A DNA stretch of 64,000 nucleotides from Nemophila menziesii (GCA_029959085.1 JARWIR010000061.1:2170001-2234000); one strand, 5' to 3'. Numbered from the stretch's first letter, positions 34,728 to 47,156 are shown. A program made the numbers and translations. The notes: generated by a model not told the origin, from the letters alone.

Positions 34728-36008
34728 AGCTTGCCTACATACTTTTGGGGTGAAGCCGTTCATACGGCTTGTTATGTGCTAAATAGAGTTCTTATTAGAC
34801 CTATTATTAAGAAAACCCCTTATGAACTTTGGAATGGTAGACCACCAACTATTGCATATTTTTGTGTTTTTGGGTGCAAATGTTTTATCTTAAACACTAG
34901 GGATCATTTGGGAAAATTTGATGCCAAATCCGATGAAGGTATTTTTCTTGGCTATTCCACTAAGGGAAAAGCCTATTGTATTTTCAATAAACGCACTCGT
35001 ACTATTGAAGAATCTATGCATGTTGATTTTGATGAGACTAACCCTTTTTGTATGAAGAAAGTAGTAGATGATGATTCACATGAAGATACCCCACAAGATC
35101 AACCCTTAGAATCTCCTACTCAAGAATTAAAAACTCATGATGAATCTATTGAGAAAGATGGTCAACCTTCAAATGAAGCTACTCCGGATTTACCAAAATG
35201 TTGGAAAAACAACAAAGATCACCCAAGCGAATTAATTTTAGGTGATCCAAATGAAGGGGTAACTACTCGTTCTCGTGTAATTGCCTTATGTGCTCATCAT
35301 GCCTTCTTATCTCAAATTGAGCCCAAAAATATTAAAGAAGCTTTACTTGATGATCATTGGATAAATGCCATGCATGAGGAATTGAATCAATTTGAGCGTA
35401 GTAAAGTTTGGACCTTAGTTGAGAGACCAATTGGTCCCACTATTATTGGTACTAAATGGGTTTTTCGAAATGAACTAGATGACATCGGAATTATCACAAG
35501 GAATAAAGCATGCTTAGTTGCTCAAGGGTATAATCAAGAAAAAGGTATTGATTTTGATGAGACTTTTGCTCCGGTAGCTAGACTTGAGTCTATTCGTATG
35601 TTACTTGCTTTTGCTTGTTATATGGATTTTAAACTTTACCAAATGGATGCCAAAAGTGCTTTTTTAAATGGTTTTATAGAAGAAGAAGTTTTTGTTAAAC
35701 AACCACCGGGTTTTGAAGACCCAAAATTTCCAAATCACGTTTTTAAACTTTCAAAAGCTTTATATGGTTTAAAACAAGCACCTCGTGCTTGGTATGATCG
35801 TTTAAGCAAATTTTTGTTAGAAAATGGTTTTAAACGTGGTAATATTGACTCCACTTTGTTTATGAAAAATTATTCTAAAGATATTCTTCTTGTTCAAATT
35901 TATGTGGATGATATTATATTTGGTGCTACTAATGAAAATCTTTGTGAGAATTTTTCTAAAAGTATGCATAAGGAGTTTGAGATGAGCGTGATGGGTGAAT
36001 TGAACTAC
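34728..36008 (+). pseudogene. C1 pol: integrase end and reverse transcriptase (first part)
   Basis: Open throughout. It begins with the integrase C-terminal region (YFWGEAVHTACYVLNR, ELWNGRPP) and a variable linker. The Copia RT follows with FDETFAPVARLESIR, the QMDAKSAFLNG block, ALYGLKQAPRAWYDRL and the catalytic YVDDI (about 35902-35916). Gypsy B interrupts it after GELNY at 36008, and the same frame resumes at 48857. Confidence 0.93.
36004..36008. repeat. TSD ACTAC of Gypsy B (left)
   Basis: ACTAC occurs here and at 48852-48856. Confidence 0.95.
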
Positions 36009-37569
36009 TGGTGGTCCTTTGTGTGTTCTAAAAATAAATGCAAGTGTAAATCGAACCACAACCGCAAGTGTACGGTTGTCCACAGTAGTATGTATAATAA
36101 TACAGATTCGTTCCAAGGACGGATGGTTGATCACAATGTTTAGCAAGTAGTGATTGATGCACTTATGAAAATAAAAGATAATAAAATGTTTGTTTGGTTT
36201 CGTTGATTAAAGCTAATGAAAAAAAGACAAATAATTAAATGCAAGTAGAAGCTAAGACGCAAGTAAAATAAGTGAAAACGCAATATGAGATGTAGCACTT
36301 GAGAACGCAAGGATCCTCCTAATCTTACTTCCTAACTTATGTTGTTTAAGGGCTAAATCGGTCAATTACAATGGTCGGAATTCTAAATTCCTTATACCCC
36401 CGTCAGGGTGGACTATAAGGCGATCCTAAAGTGTCACTAGTCCCGTCAGGGTAAATATGATCCACCGTTGGATGCTTAAGTGTTTTACCTCATTGGCCCT
36501 AGAATTAACTAAGTTCGTCAGAATCAATAGCTTTTATCCTAGATTGAATAATTAATTCTATACCTAAACCCTCCGTCAGGATGATCCACACGCCACTTAT
36601 GTGGAATAGCTTAGATACTAATACCTAATCTTAGTTCGCGACTCTAAAATCAGTAAATAATCACAAATTATCGAAAAGAGTAATAGACCTAATTTAATCT
36701 AATTCAATATAAACCCAAATTCAACATTCGTTAATTCATAAAATTAAGATTCACCCATTGTTTGTTCTCAAGCACTATTAAAAGCTTAGCTCATATTGAA
36801 ATTAAAAACTAAATTAAAATAAATGGAATTCATATTGTTTACAAAATAAAAATACGAAAAGAACCTAATTTCCGGAATTGGAATGACTACGAACGGAGCT
36901 ATAGACCCACTCCAGCTCTTGTAGCTTCTTCTTTCTTCCTTCTGTTGCTTCTCTCTGGTGTTTAATCTTGTGGAATGTGAATTGTGTGAAAAATAGAAGT
37001 CCAGACCTCCTTATATAAGTGTAAAAACGGATTAGGGCTTGGACCAGAAAATAAAAGACTAATTAAATGTCCAAGCCCAATTTCCAAGCCCAAAATCCCG
37101 TAACTGCTGATACACCTTCACTAAAACGGCTTTTCCCGATGCGTTACAACTCCGATTGACCTCATTCCAGTTGCTAAAGTTCCGTAACTCGATAAGGAAT
37201 GATTTCTCTTCAAAGGTCAACAGCTAAATCATCGCTTAAGCACCTCGAAATCAGCAATCTATGGCCTGGAAAATGGATTTTCAGCTCTAAAAATAATATC
37301 TTCGGGATTTATCTTCAAGTCTTGACTCTAATTCACGATCTTTGACTTTCTCCTCGGATTCCTCTCCTAGCTAACATGTAAAACCTGTAAACTTTACACT
37401 AAAAATACCAATATTACGCGCAAAAGTTTAATAAATTAAAAATGCTAGAAATAAAAAGGGAATTCCGGATTATTGTAATTTAAGTCCAAAAGTCTATCAA
37501 ATTAATTAAATAAACACCAAAAATGATGTCTCCCAAGGGTCGAAAATAAGAACAATTAGGGAGACATCA
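36009..37569 (-). repeat. Gypsy B 3' LTR
   Basis: 1561 bp, starting TGGTGGTCC and ending GAGACATCA. Minus-strand transcription makes this the 3' LTR. Confidence 0.97.
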
Positions 37570-37582
37570 AGACCCCCAACTC
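37570..37582 (-). other. Gypsy B polypurine tract
   Basis: Minus-strand GAGTTGGGGGTCT adjoins the 3' LTR. Confidence 0.8.
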
Positions 37583-38958
37583 AAACCTTTGTCGTCCCGA
37601 CAAAGTAAAACAAAACAAAGGGGTAGAAGTAAGCGTATAAACAAATAGAAGCTAGCAAATAAACCCTAAAGCAATTCTCAAAATAAATCTCATATAGCAA
37701 ACTCTAGAATTAATATACACATACACTAATCATGCAACATCAAACATAAATAATCTCAATCATAAAATTAAAGTTGCAATGCTTGAAGGTTACACTTGTA
37801 CTCATTTCTGTATGATGGCTATAGGGTGGTCATTAATCCTAAATCGCTTTGAACGCTCCACCTAGTATATTCCCTATCAGCAGAATAATAAATTCACTAT
37901 GCACTAAGGAATCACGAGGTCTTTACGGTTATAATATTGGCTTAAGGACGGGTGTGGATGTATATTTGGTAAATTTGAAGTGAGCTTTTGGCTCTCTCCT
38001 CACTTACCATCAACAATGTCCTCGAGCTTGAGTTAACGCTCAAAAAGATGTTCTCACTCACCCATATACGCACTAATTTAGCGTCCCATGTCTACCCACT
38101 ATAAATAAGATGATTTTCAGAAAATACCACTTTGCCGGATGTTTTATTTATTCATATTTTTCTTTTTCTTTTCTTTTCTCTTTTTTTTGTACAGAAGCAA
38201 ACCGGGTTCCCGGTTTTGACGAATCCGGGTTCCCGGTTCCTACTGTATGATTTTTCAAAATTTTTCATTTTTTTCTTTCTTTTTCATTTTTCTTCATTCC
38301 CGGCAAAGGGTTACAAGTATATATCATCTGCAATTGTGCTACAATACAAAGCACATCGATCCCAACCCATTAAATTCCCCATATGTGGTCCCACCACCCC
38401 AAACTCAAGCTCGAGACATGTCTCAGGATTGTGATTCAAGTGCGGGTCATATGGTCATGCCTAATAATCTAAGGGATAATGGCTTATATCGTGGCTACAA
38501 AGAAAAGGCTAAGGCTCAAAGTGGGCTAAGACGGATAATCATTAGTACAAGGGATAGAAAGCTAAAAAGGCACAAATGGCTAACAAAGAACTGCCCCTAT
38601 CATTTTCCTAAGTACATAGCTTGTCTTTAGTTCATATCTAGGTGGGTTCTCTACTAATTAGGATTTCACGTTCTACACACCAAACATATTCCTTGAGTAC
38701 GAGCTTACTTCATTTGCATTGTTCATTAATTTTTCCTATCAATTACCTATGTTCGCATGCAATTGTAAGTGCGTTTTATATCAATCCCTAAAGTCCACTA
38801 TTTACTATCATAGATTTATCAAAAGTATGCTTAAAGGGATATTTAAAAATTTCTACAGTCAAACGCAACTCCGAAAATTCTTTTATTGAAAGCAAATAAA
38901 GCAAATAACACATAAAAAACTGGGATGAGGCAACGAACCCCACCCCAAACTCAAAAAT
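37583..38958 (-). other. Gypsy B long 3' UTR
   Basis: No ORF; about 1.4 kb collinear with Gypsy A. It includes a palindrome pair at 38202-38236 and the near-palindrome GAGACATGTCTC (about 38412-38423). Confidence 0.75.
38202..38236 (-). repeat. Palindrome pair in Gypsy B 3' UTR
   Basis: CCGGGTTCCCGG at 38202 and again at 38225, 23 bp apart. The matching place in Gypsy A has no such pair, so the pair was gained or exchanged after the two copies diverged. Confidence 0.85.
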
Positions 38959-38978
38959 GAGTCGTGTCCCCACGACTC
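38959..38978 (-). other. 3' UTR hairpin with GGGA loop (B, H2)
   Basis: Minus-strand GAGTCGTGGGGACACGACTC, identical to that of A. Confidence 0.65.
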
Positions 38979-39040
38979 GAAAAGAGTCAATAAAGCATTT
39001 AAACTAATATACACTAAGAGGAAAGTTTAGAAAACGTATC

Positions 39041-40360
39041 TTAACCAGCGCGAGGCTGGTTATTGGTGTTATGTTCTGGACCTTTATCTCGCGTAACATC
39101 ATCATAAATCGCGTTTTGAAGTGTATTTACGCCTAGGATTAAATTTCGAAGCAGGTCCAGTTCTTTGGTAACGTTTCCCAAGGTAGCAATCATCTTCTCC
39201 TGATTCTCTTCCAACACCTGAATCTTCGCTTCCAACTCAGGTACAGTTTTCACTTTCTTTGATTGAGGAGTTATCGGACTTCTTGTAGTTCGTGTTGCTT
39301 CTTCATGGATGTTCTTGATTGTGCTCAAAGCTATACTCACACCAACTGAAACAGTATCAATATCTGCGTCCTTACGCGGAATCTTTGCGTCTAGACACAA
39401 CTGAGTAATAGTAGTACAAGGAAACTTCAGATTTTGTTGTTTCATTGGTGATTTCGCGAACTCCATGATTGTATCATAAATGATCTTAGCAACATCAAAT
39501 GGTTTCTCCTCCAAAATACACTTAATAACAAATATGTGCTCTTTCTTCAACTCGGAAGTGTGTTTAATACCAAAGAAAGTGGGTATTATGAAACGAGACC
39601 AAACCTTAGCACGAGGTGTCAAACTACTGCTGTAAAACTGTCCAGGATACCTTTCACCTTCGGGAATTGGGCTAGTCCCATTAACAAGCACGGTCCCCCA
39701 AAAGGATTCAAAATCAAAAGAAGGGTCATTAAGAGTTTCTTGGAAGGGGCATGTTCCAGAAAAGTTGGGTAGTTTCAATGATTTCCGAATACGTTCAATA
39801 GAGAAAGGAACTACCTTTTTGCGGACATCAATGGCATCACGGGAGGTAGCTAAACCTTCGTAAAATTCTCGCACAAAAGTAGGAATAAACTCAAGCTTCC
39901 TTTCTTGTAACTCTTTCCAACTAAACTTAGCACATGTCACAGCATATTCCTTGTAATCACTACTCATAATACCCTTAGGAAAATTCGTCTCCTCACCAAA
40001 TTTCAAAAATTCAATTCTTTCACGAACCTGAGTATTCCAACAAATGTAAACCCTCTTAGGCTTGTGGGCCCACATCTTCATACGCGGAGGTTTTTGAACG
40101 GGTTCTTCCGGAATCTCTTGTTCAGTTTCCTTCTCAATGTTCTTCGTAATTTCCTCTTCTGGTTCCTTCTCACTTTCAATCTCATCAATTAATCTTCCCT
40201 TTTGACCTGTGATTTCTTTTCTGTTAGAATCAAGCTTAACTTCGTCAATTTTTCGTTTAGGACGCGAATCAGGAATCTCAATAGCTTGTTCTTGAGAACC
40301 ACCAATGGTGGTCTTTCTTCTAGGAGCAGTTCTTCGAAAATCACCGGTTCTATTAGTCAT
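39041..40360 (-). CDS. Gypsy B accessory protein (env-like position)
   Basis: Intact, 439 residues, start ATG 40360. Residues 1-120 are charged: a basic stretch with PKRKID that could be a nuclear localisation signal, then a Glu-rich stretch. The core (about 125-360) has the segments KFGEETNFPKG, FVREFYEGLA and SRFIIPTFFGIKH. A coiled coil follows at about 372-408 (ELEAKIQVLEENQEKM), and the protein ends in PRAG. I recognise the family as the accessory protein of Athila-type elements (putative plant transposon protein); a function has not been shown to my knowledge. It has no signal peptide or transmembrane segment, so an envelope role is unlikely from sequence. Upstream lie a palindrome array and a TATA-like site that could form its own promoter. 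A DNA-binding or particle-associated role are both open. Confidence 0.85.
   Translation of the reverse strand: MTNRTGDFRRTAPRRKTTIGGSQEQAIEIPDSRPKRKIDEVKLDSNRKEITGQKGRLIDEIESEKEPEEEITKNIEKETEQEIPEEPVQKPPRMKMWAHKPKRVYICWNTQVRERIEFLKFGEETNFPKGIMSSDYKEYAVTCAKFSWKELQERKLEFIPTFVREFYEGLATSRDAIDVRKKVVPFSIERIRKSLKLPNFSGTCPFQETLNDPSFDFESFWGTVLVNGTSPIPEGERYPGQFYSSSLTPRAKVWSRFIIPTFFGIKHTSELKKEHIFVIKCILEEKPFDVAKIIYDTIMEFAKSPMKQQNLKFPCTTITQLCLDAKIPRKDADIDTVSVGVSIALSTIKNIHEEATRTTRSPITPQSKKVKTVPELEAKIQVLEENQEKMIATLGNVTKELDLLRNLILGVNTLQNAIYDDVTRDKGPEHNTNNQPRAG
39042..39062 (-). other. Hairpin over accessory ORF stop (B, H1)
   Basis: TAACCAGC-GCGAG-GCTGGTTA, an 8-bp stem spanning the last codons and the stop. 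Confidence 0.6.
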
Positions 40361-40625
40361 CTCTTTTCACCCCAAACTCAAAACTTCAAATAATGAAAAA
40401 CTTAGGGAAAAGTTTAGAATTTTGATGTTTTGAGGTTTAAGAATTTAAGAACTAGGTGAAATATGAGATGGGTCTTGGTTAATTTGTATGGGAGAAGAAA
40501 GAATTGGGTTTAATTTAAGGAATTGGGTGAAGAAGAATCTTGGGAAAAACTAAGGATTTGATGTTATTTTGGAGAGGAGTTGAGTTGATCTTATGTTTTT
40601 GTGGTGAAAGAGGGTAGGATTTGAT

Positions 40626-40633
40626 GATATATA
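40626..40633 (-). promoter_or_regulatory. Possible internal TATA box of Gypsy B accessory ORF
   Basis: Minus-strand TATATATC about 120 bp downstream of the nearest palindrome (40755-40766) and about 265 bp before the ATG, matching the distance in Gypsy A. Confidence 0.4.
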
Positions 40634-40754
40634 GTGTTTTGGTAGATGAATTTCGGAGGTGGGGAGGCTATTGGTGCGTTTTAGGTAAATACTTGCAAAA
40701 GAGGCTAAGAAACTAGGGTAAAACACCTCAAAACCGCCTCTCACAGCTTTCAAA

Positions 40755-41287
40755 CCGGGTTCCCGGTTTTGGCAAACCGGGTTCCCGGTTCCGCGTCGCT
40801 GTGACGGCGCGGAAAAATAATTGTGGACTTTTTTTTTTTTTTTTCAAAACGCACCAAAACGCTGGACCCCAAGACGCGGGGTCAGGGATTTTACTCGCCG
40901 AAACCGGGTACCCGGTTCTGTGGAATGCGGGTTCCCGGATTTTCTCGATGGCGCGAGTCAAAACGCGCCAAAACGCAGCACCTCAAGACGCTGGATCAGA
41001 ACTTTTGGATGTTTACAGCTCCGAAACCGGGTACCCGGTTCTGCCAAATGCGGGTACCCGGATTTGTGTCGATGGCGCGAATCAAAACGCACGAAAACGC
41101 AAGCCACCAAAACGCTGGGTCAGGGATTTTCAGAAATCACAGCACCAAAACCGGGTACCCGGTTTTTCCAAATGCGGGTTCCCGGTTCCGACGCTGTGGT
41201 ATTACCCCAAAACGCCAAGTGTTGCGTTAAAATGGTTGGTACCATCTCCTAAACCGGGTTCCCGGTTTTGCGAAACCGGGTTCCCAG
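40755..41287 (-). repeat. Gypsy B palindrome array: five pairs
   Basis: Ten 12-bp palindromic units (CCGGG/CCCGG or GCGGG/CCCGG with TA or TT in the centre) start at 40755/40777, 40904/40927, 41027/41050, 41151/41174 and 41254/41276. Spacing within pairs is 22, 23, 23, 23 and 22 bp. The middle pairs sit in tandem units of about 123 bp (GATGGCGCGA at 40948 and 41071). The array lies between gag-pol and the accessory ORF. Confidence 0.93.
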
Positions 41288-41522
41288 TTTCTCCTGGACA
41301 TCCAACCAAATTTTCTTCTGTTTTCGCCAAAACGACCCCAAACTCAAGTCCTTTTTACCCCTGAAATCATCAAAAACAACTACCCTTCCTCATTTCTTAA
41401 TAAAAACAATAAAATTACGAAAATCAAACTAATCTAAATTGTAAAAATGTAAAAACTCAGCTAATATACAAGTAATTGGCTTTTGTTTAACGTCGTTAAG
41501 CTCGACGGGTTACCTCACGCTT

Positions 41523-44500
41523 CTAAGGAGTCTCGAGGAGATACATGACCTCCCCGGGATGTGGATCTTCCGAGCGATTGGTATTTTCACCTCCATGGTA
41601 TATCTTCAATCTGTGACCGTTAACCATAAAGGTACGGTTCTCTAGCGGATGTTCTATTTCTATCGCCCCATGAGGTGTAACTTTGGTCACTATGTATGGA
41701 CCTGACCACTTAGATCTTAACTTACCCGGAAAATTGCTGAACTTTGAATTATACTTTAATACTTTTTGCCCCACTTCAAAGTTCTTTGGACGAATCCGAT
41801 TGTCATGCCATTTCTTTGTATTTTCTTTGTAAAGTTTAGCATTTTCATAAGCATGCAATCGGAATTCGTCAAGTTCATTAAGCTTCATCATACGATTCTT
41901 TCCGGCTAAGCTAGGATCTAAGTTCAACTGCGCAATCGCCCAATAGGCACCCATTTCAAGCTTTAAAGGTAAGTGACAAGCCTTACCATACACCATACGA
42001 TAGGGAGATGCACCAACTGGAGTCTTAAACGCAGTACGATAGGCCCACAACGCATCATCTAACTTCATTGACCAATCTTTTCTTGTAGGACCAACGGTTT
42101 TCTCTAGGATTGATTTGACTTCACGATTCGAAACTTCAGCTTGACCATTGGATTGTGGATGATATGAAGTAGATACACGGTGTCTAACTCCATATTTCTC
42201 TAGAATAGTCTGCAGATATTTATTAACGAAGTGAGATCCTCCATCGCTAATAATCACTCTAGGTGTGCCATGTCTAGTGAAAATATGTAACTTCAAGAAT
42301 TTAATCACCACTCGTGAATCATTAGTAGGTAAAGCCACCGCTTCTACCCACTTAGACACATAATCAACAGCCAATAAGATATAGAGGTTACCATTTGAAG
42401 GAACGAAAGGACCCATAAAGTCTATGCCCCACACATCGAATATCTCAACCTCTAACACATTATTACGTGGCATCTCATCCCTCTTGGATATGTTTCCGGT
42501 AAACTGGCATCTCGTACATTTCTTAACATATTCATGACAATCTTTTATAAGAGAAGGCCAGTAAAAACCTGATTGAAATACCTTTGCAGCAGTTCTGTCT
42601 CCTTTGAAATGTCCTCCATATAATGAATCATGGCATCCAGCTATAATGGCTTGAGTCTCTTCCCTTGCTACACATCTTCGTATCATTTGGTCAGCACAAA
42701 CTTTATAGAGGAACGGATCCTCCCAAAAGAACTGTCTAGCATGATGAGCTAACCTCTTTCTTTCTTGATAAGTAGAACCTTCAGGAAAAACACCACTCAC
42801 CACTAAATTCGCAATATCTGCATACCACGGAGCCTCATAATCTCGAACAACGAATAAACTCTCATCAGGAAACTCTTCTCTAACTGCTTCAGTACCACTA
42901 TTCATCTCTGAACCCTCTAAACGCGATAGATGATCTGCAACCTGATTCTCACAACCCTTTCTATCTTTGATCTCTAAATCGAACTCTTGTAGCAATAACA
43001 CCCATCTGATTAACCTTGGTTTCGCATCTTTCTTCTCCATAAGAAATCTGATCGCGGAATGATCTGTATAAACAATAACTTTCGCTCCAAGAAGATAAGA
43101 GCGAAATTTATCAAACGAATATACAACTGCTAGCAACTCTTTTTCTGTAACTGTGTAATTAATCTGAGCACCACTAAAAGTTTTACTAGCATAGTAAATC
43201 GAATGAAAAACCTTCTCTTTCCTCTGTCCTAATACAGCTCCCATACACAAATCACTCGCATCACACATAACTTCAAACGGTAAATTCCAATCTGGAGGTA
43301 ACACTATAGGAGCAGAAATAAGCTTTTCTTTGATTGCTTTGAAGGCCGCTAAACAAGCTTCATCAAAAAGGAATTTGCAATCCTTTTCGAGTAAGTTGCA
43401 TAACGGTTTAGCAATCTTAGAAAAATCTTTAATAAAACGCCTATAAAAGCCAGCATGGCCAAGAAAACTCCTTACCCCTTTAACAGAAACAGGAGGGGGA
43501 AGAGTTTTAATTACCTCTATCTTTGCTCTATCAACCTCTAAACCAACACTCGAAACTTTGTGACCCAGAACAATACCTTCACGAACCATGAAGTGACACT
43601 TCTCCCAGTTGAGCACCAAATCTGTTTCCTTGCATCTCACTAACACTTTCTCCAAGTTATCCAAACATATATCAAAATCATCACCAAACACGGAGAAATC
43701 ATCCATGAACATTTCAAGGAAATTATCTATCATGTCCCAGAAGATGGCCATCATACACCTTTGAAAAGTAGCGGGAGCGTTACACAACCCAAATGGCATT
43801 CTGCGATATGCAAAAGTACCAAATGGGCATGTAAAGGTAGTCTTATGTTGATCTTCTGGAGCCACGTAAATCTGATTGTACCCGGAGTAACCATCCAAGA
43901 AGCAATAGTACTCTCTTCCGGCTAATTTATCTAACATTTGATCGATGAAGGGCAAAGGGAAATGATCTTTTCTGGTGGCCTTATTCAGCTTTCTGTAATC
44001 CATGCAAACTCTCCATCCAACTACCGTTCTTGAAGGAATCGCTTCATTTTTATCATTAAGAACTGTTGTAATTCCTCCTTTCTTCGGTACACACTGAACT
44101 GGACTCACCCATTCACTACTCGAAATGGGATAAATAATCCCCGCATCTAAAAGCTTGATCACCTCTTTCTTTACCACATCTTTCATCACTGGCATCAATC
44201 TCCTTTGACCTTCAACTGAGCGTGCGTTAACATCTTCAAGTATGATTTTGTGTTGACAATAGGATGGACTAATGCCATTGATGTCAGCAATTGTCCAACC
44301 TATTGCTTCTTTGTTGGCTCTTAACACACGCAACAGTTTATCTTCTTGAGGACCTGTTAAATTAGCTGAAACAATAACAGGTAGAGTTTCATTAGTACCC
44401 AAATAAGCATACCTCAAGTGTGCCGGCAATGGTTTTTCTTCCAACTCCGGAGGAGATTCAATTGAAGGCTTCTTTTTAGGAATAATCTCCCCCGGTCCTC

Positions 44501-47156
44501 TCACAGGTTCATAGGCAAGACGCCTATACTTCGGATTTTCAGAATTTAGAGCGGCCACTGTTTCTGTAAGCTCCTCCATCATCTCAGGTGAATCTAATGT
44601 TAAAGCAGCCTGCAAGATATCATCAAAATTTAAACAATTAAATACCTCTTGTGATGCTTGCTCTACTACATCCATTCTGAAGCAATCTTCCTGAGAATCT
44701 GGGAATTTCATAGCTCGAAATACATTGAATTTCACTTCCTCATCTTGTATCCTCATCGTTAATTCGCCATTCTCTACATCGATCAATGTCCTCCCTGTAG
44801 CTAGGAAGGGTCTACCCAAAATAATGGGGACATTTCTATCTGCATTGTATTCAAGAATTACGAAATCAATAGGAAATATAAGTGTACCTGCCTTAACAAG
44901 GACATCCTCAATACGACCTTCAGGATGAGCAAGAGACCTGTCCGCCATTTGCAAGACCATAGAGGTAGGTCTTGCATTTCCAATTTTAAGCTTATCAAAG
45001 ACTGACTTGGGCATCAAGTTGATGCTTGCCCCCAAATCACATAGTGCCTTTCCTTTCCATTCTTCTCCAATCGATATGGGAATCGTGAAACTCCCCGGAT
45101 CAACTAACTTCGGAGGTAATTTACTCTGACAAATCGCACTACACTCTTCAGGAAGGCCAATCATCTCATTATCACAATAAGGCCTTTTGTTAGTGAGGGC
45201 CCTCTTCAAAAACTTCGTATACTTAGGAATGTCTCGAATCGCCTCAAGTAACGGAATATTAATACTCAAACCCCTCACTCTATTAAAGAACTTCTGAAAA
45301 TCAACCATATCACCCTTTTTCTGAACTCGCGATGGAAACGGTGGTGGAGGGCGATTGCTTACAATTTCATCTCTCTTTTTCGGAATTTCTCTTGGTCTTT
45401 CTATCTCTTCAACCTCACTATCTTTCTCATTCTCTTTCTCTTTCTCACCCACTTCCTTTTCTTTTCTTGGAACTTCTTTCTCTTTCATAACGGGAAAAGG
45501 AGGTGGAGGAAGGTTCTTACCACTTCTTAATGTAACAGCCTTGCAATCTTCATGTTGTGTTGGATTTTCCGTATCGCTAGGAAGTTGCCCTTGTGGACGC
45601 TGATTTAGCTGTTTATTAATTTGACTTAGCTGATTCTGGAAAATCTTCATATTCGCTTCAGCTGCGTTCTGACGTTCCAAAGCTTGTGTTTGAAGAGCAA
45701 TCAAATTTTCAACGGTTTTCTGAAGGGTAATTACTCCTTCTTGTGGATGGGCAGGTAGAGCTTTCTGGTTTAAATTCTCATCGTAGGTATTCTGAGGAGC
45801 TTGTCTTTGCACATAATTGTTTTGATTCTGTCCTCCTTGATGATTGTTATGTGGTCTTGGATTATAGTTGTTGCCTTGAGGACGCGGCTGATACGCGTAA
45901 GTAGGATTGGCTGCCCCATTAGGATTTGAGTATTGAAACCCAGGATGGTTTCTGTTAGGCTGATATCCATTACCACTTGAATTGAAATTACCTCTATTGG
46001 ACATAAAATTCACTGATTCTTGGTTATTCGGACAACTTTCCTCATCATGATCATCTACCTTACAAATCGAACACATATACACCTCTTGTGCAGCATGCAC
46101 AGCTACCTTCTTACCCGAAAATCCTTCTTTTACAGCTAAAGTAAGCTGCTTCAATTGTTGCTCTATGGTATTCTGGATTTTATTCTCAAACGTAGCAAAT
46201 TTCTCTTCCATGTCAACATTATTTACTACCTTGACTGGTGTTCTTACTGAGCTCCACCCAACTTCATTCTTGACTGTTCTCTCTAAAATAATTTTGGCAT
46301 GAGCGGGTTGAACTTGAAGAAAACCTGCACCACATAGCGTATCCAATTTCTCTCTTGAAATTCCATCAAGGCCTCTATAAAAGATCTTTAACTGTTGTTG
46401 TTCTGAAAAGCCATGATTGGGAACCTTACGCAAACACATCTGAAATCTTGTCCAACTCTTACCCACAGTTTCCTCATATTCTTGACGGAAGTGCGTCAAT
46501 TCTAACTCAGCATCTAATCTCATGTTACTTGGGTAATACCTGTCGAAGAAAGCAATTTCTAATTGGTCCCAATTGGTAATCTTCGTAGGATCTTGCGTAT
46601 CGTGCCATTCACTTGCTCCATCAATGACAAAGAATTTAAAAGCAGCAAAATACATCTGTTCTCTTGAAACCCCTTGTGTGATATAAGAATCACATATCTG
46701 CTTAAATTTCTGTACCGCTCTAAGAGGATCTTCCGATGGTCTTCCGCGAAAATTTCCAAAGTTTTGGAACTGAGCTAGCATACCCGAATCTGGACGGAAT
46801 CTCGGAACATCAATATCTGGAGCACCTACTCCTATAGCTGGAGCGCGGAATGGAACTTCTGGAGGACCATTAGTAAACCATGGATCTTGATTCATCACGA
46901 TTTGAACTTGAGGATTAGGATTTAGTGGTTGAACTTGAGGAATAACGCCTGGGGCTAAAGGTTGGCCATTTGCATCTAACTGGCCTTGTCCGTTCTGTTG
47001 ACCTTGAAGATTGATATTCTCCATTCTGTTACTTAATTCTTCTACTTCTAAAGCTTCTCGTTCTCTTCTTCTTCTGTTTGCAAGTCTGATCAACGATTCT
47101 GGATTACTAAGGATCGGAGGTGTTGGCTCTAGATCCTTGAATAGCCTTCTTCGCAT
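41523..47156 (-). CDS. Gypsy B gag-pol polyprotein
   Basis: One unbroken ORF of 1877 residues on the minus strand. Gag occupies about 1-480 with a Ty3-type capsid region ([11 protein letters not shown]) and a CCHC knuckle ([14 protein letters not shown]) at about 360-375. A Pro/Glu/Lys-rich linker follows, then the aspartic protease ([11 protein letters not shown], about 705). RT has FMDDF at about 1151 and RNase H has [11 protein letters not shown] at about 1300. The integrase HHCC zinc region is at about 1507-1549, and the DDE core has D near 1577, D near 1636 and E near 1672. There is no chromodomain, consistent with Athila. Gag and pol are fused without a frameshift, so any excess of Gag must come from processing or a separate RNA. 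All catalytic residues I can check are present. Confidence 0.97.
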   Translation of the reverse strand: MRRRLFKDLEPTPPILSNPESLIRLANRRRREREALEVEELSNRMENINLQGQQNGQGQLDANGQPLAPGVIPQVQPLNPNPQVQIVMNQDPWFTNGPPEVPFRAPAIGVGAPDIDVPRFRPDSGMLAQFQNFGNFRGRPSEDPLRAVQKFKQICDSYITQGVSREQMYFAAFKFFVIDGASEWHDTQDPTKITNWDQLEIAFFDRYYPSNMRLDAELELTHFRQEYEETVGKSWTRFQMCLRKVPNHGFSEQQQLKIFYRGLDGISREKLDTLCGAGFLQVQPAHAKIILERTVKNEVGWSSVRTPVKVVNNVDMEEKFATFENKIQNTIEQQLKQLTLAVKEGFSGKKVAVHAAQEVYMCSICKVDDHDEESCPNNQESVNFMSNRGNFNSSGNGYQPNRNHPGFQYSNPNGAANPTYAYQPRPQGNNYNPRPHNNHQGGQNQNNYVQRQAPQNTYDENLNQKALPAHPQEGVITLQKTVENLIALQTQALERQNAAEANMKIFQNQLSQINKQLNQRPQGQLPSDTENPTQHEDCKAVTLRSGKNLPPPPFPVMKEKEVPRKEKEVGEKEKENEKDSEVEEIERPREIPKKRDEIVSNRPPPPFPSRVQKKGDMVDFQKFFNRVRGLSINIPLLEAIRDIPKYTKFLKRALTNKRPYCDNEMIGLPEECSAICQSKLPPKLVDPGSFTIPISIGEEWKGKALCDLGASINLMPKSVFDKLKIGNARPTSMVLQMADRSLAHPEGRIEDVLVKAGTLIFPIDFVILEYNADRNVPIILGRPFLATGRTLIDVENGELTMRIQDEEVKFNVFRAMKFPDSQEDCFRMDVVEQASQEVFNCLNFDDILQAALTLDSPEMMEELTETVAALNSENPKYRRLAYEPVRGPGEIIPKKKPSIESPPELEEKPLPAHLRYAYLGTNETLPVIVSANLTGPQEDKLLRVLRANKEAIGWTIADINGISPSYCQHKIILEDVNARSVEGQRRLMPVMKDVVKKEVIKLLDAGIIYPISSSEWVSPVQCVPKKGGITTVLNDKNEAIPSRTVVGWRVCMDYRKLNKATRKDHFPLPFIDQMLDKLAGREYYCFLDGYSGYNQIYVAPEDQHKTTFTCPFGTFAYRRMPFGLCNAPATFQRCMMAIFWDMIDNFLEMFMDDFSVFGDDFDICLDNLEKVLVRCKETDLVLNWEKCHFMVREGIVLGHKVSSVGLEVDRAKIEVIKTLPPPVSVKGVRSFLGHAGFYRRFIKDFSKIAKPLCNLLEKDCKFLFDEACLAAFKAIKEKLISAPIVLPPDWNLPFEVMCDASDLCMGAVLGQRKEKVFHSIYYASKTFSGAQINYTVTEKELLAVVYSFDKFRSYLLGAKVIVYTDHSAIRFLMEKKDAKPRLIRWVLLLQEFDLEIKDRKGCENQVADHLSRLEGSEMNSGTEAVREEFPDESLFVVRDYEAPWYADIANLVVSGVFPEGSTYQERKRLAHHARQFFWEDPFLYKVCADQMIRRCVAREETQAIIAGCHDSLYGGHFKGDRTAAKVFQSGFYWPSLIKDCHEYVKKCTRCQFTGNISKRDEMPRNNVLEVEIFDVWGIDFMGPFVPSNGNLYILLAVDYVSKWVEAVALPTNDSRVVIKFLKLHIFTRHGTPRVIISDGGSHFVNKYLQTILEKYGVRHRVSTSYHPQSNGQAEVSNREVKSILEKTVGPTRKDWSMKLDDALWAYRTAFKTPVGASPYRMVYGKACHLPLKLEMGAYWAIAQLNLDPSLAGKNRMMKLNELDEFRLHAYENAKLYKENTKKWHDNRIRPKNFEVGQKVLKYNSKFSNFPGKLRSKWSGPYIVTKVTPHGAIEIEHPLENRTFMVNGHRLKIYHGGENTNRSEDPHPGEVMYLLETP

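Noticed and set aside
39041..40360. True envelope (retrovirus-like) gene in Gypsy B
   Set aside because: Position fits, but no signal peptide, transmembrane segment, furin site or Cys pattern is visible; called an accessory protein instead.
18941..41287. CRISPR-like arrays of palindromic repeats
   Set aside because: Repeats are 12 bp, paired with fixed 20-23 bp spacing inside longer homologous tandem units, in a plant retrotransposon; spacers are not unique and no cas genes exist.
40801..41364. Overlapping plus-strand ORFs of 127-187 codons across the Gypsy B palindrome array
   Set aside because: The peptides (repeated TGYPV, PGTRF words) are translations of the palindrome repeats in several frames at once, antisense to the element; not genes.
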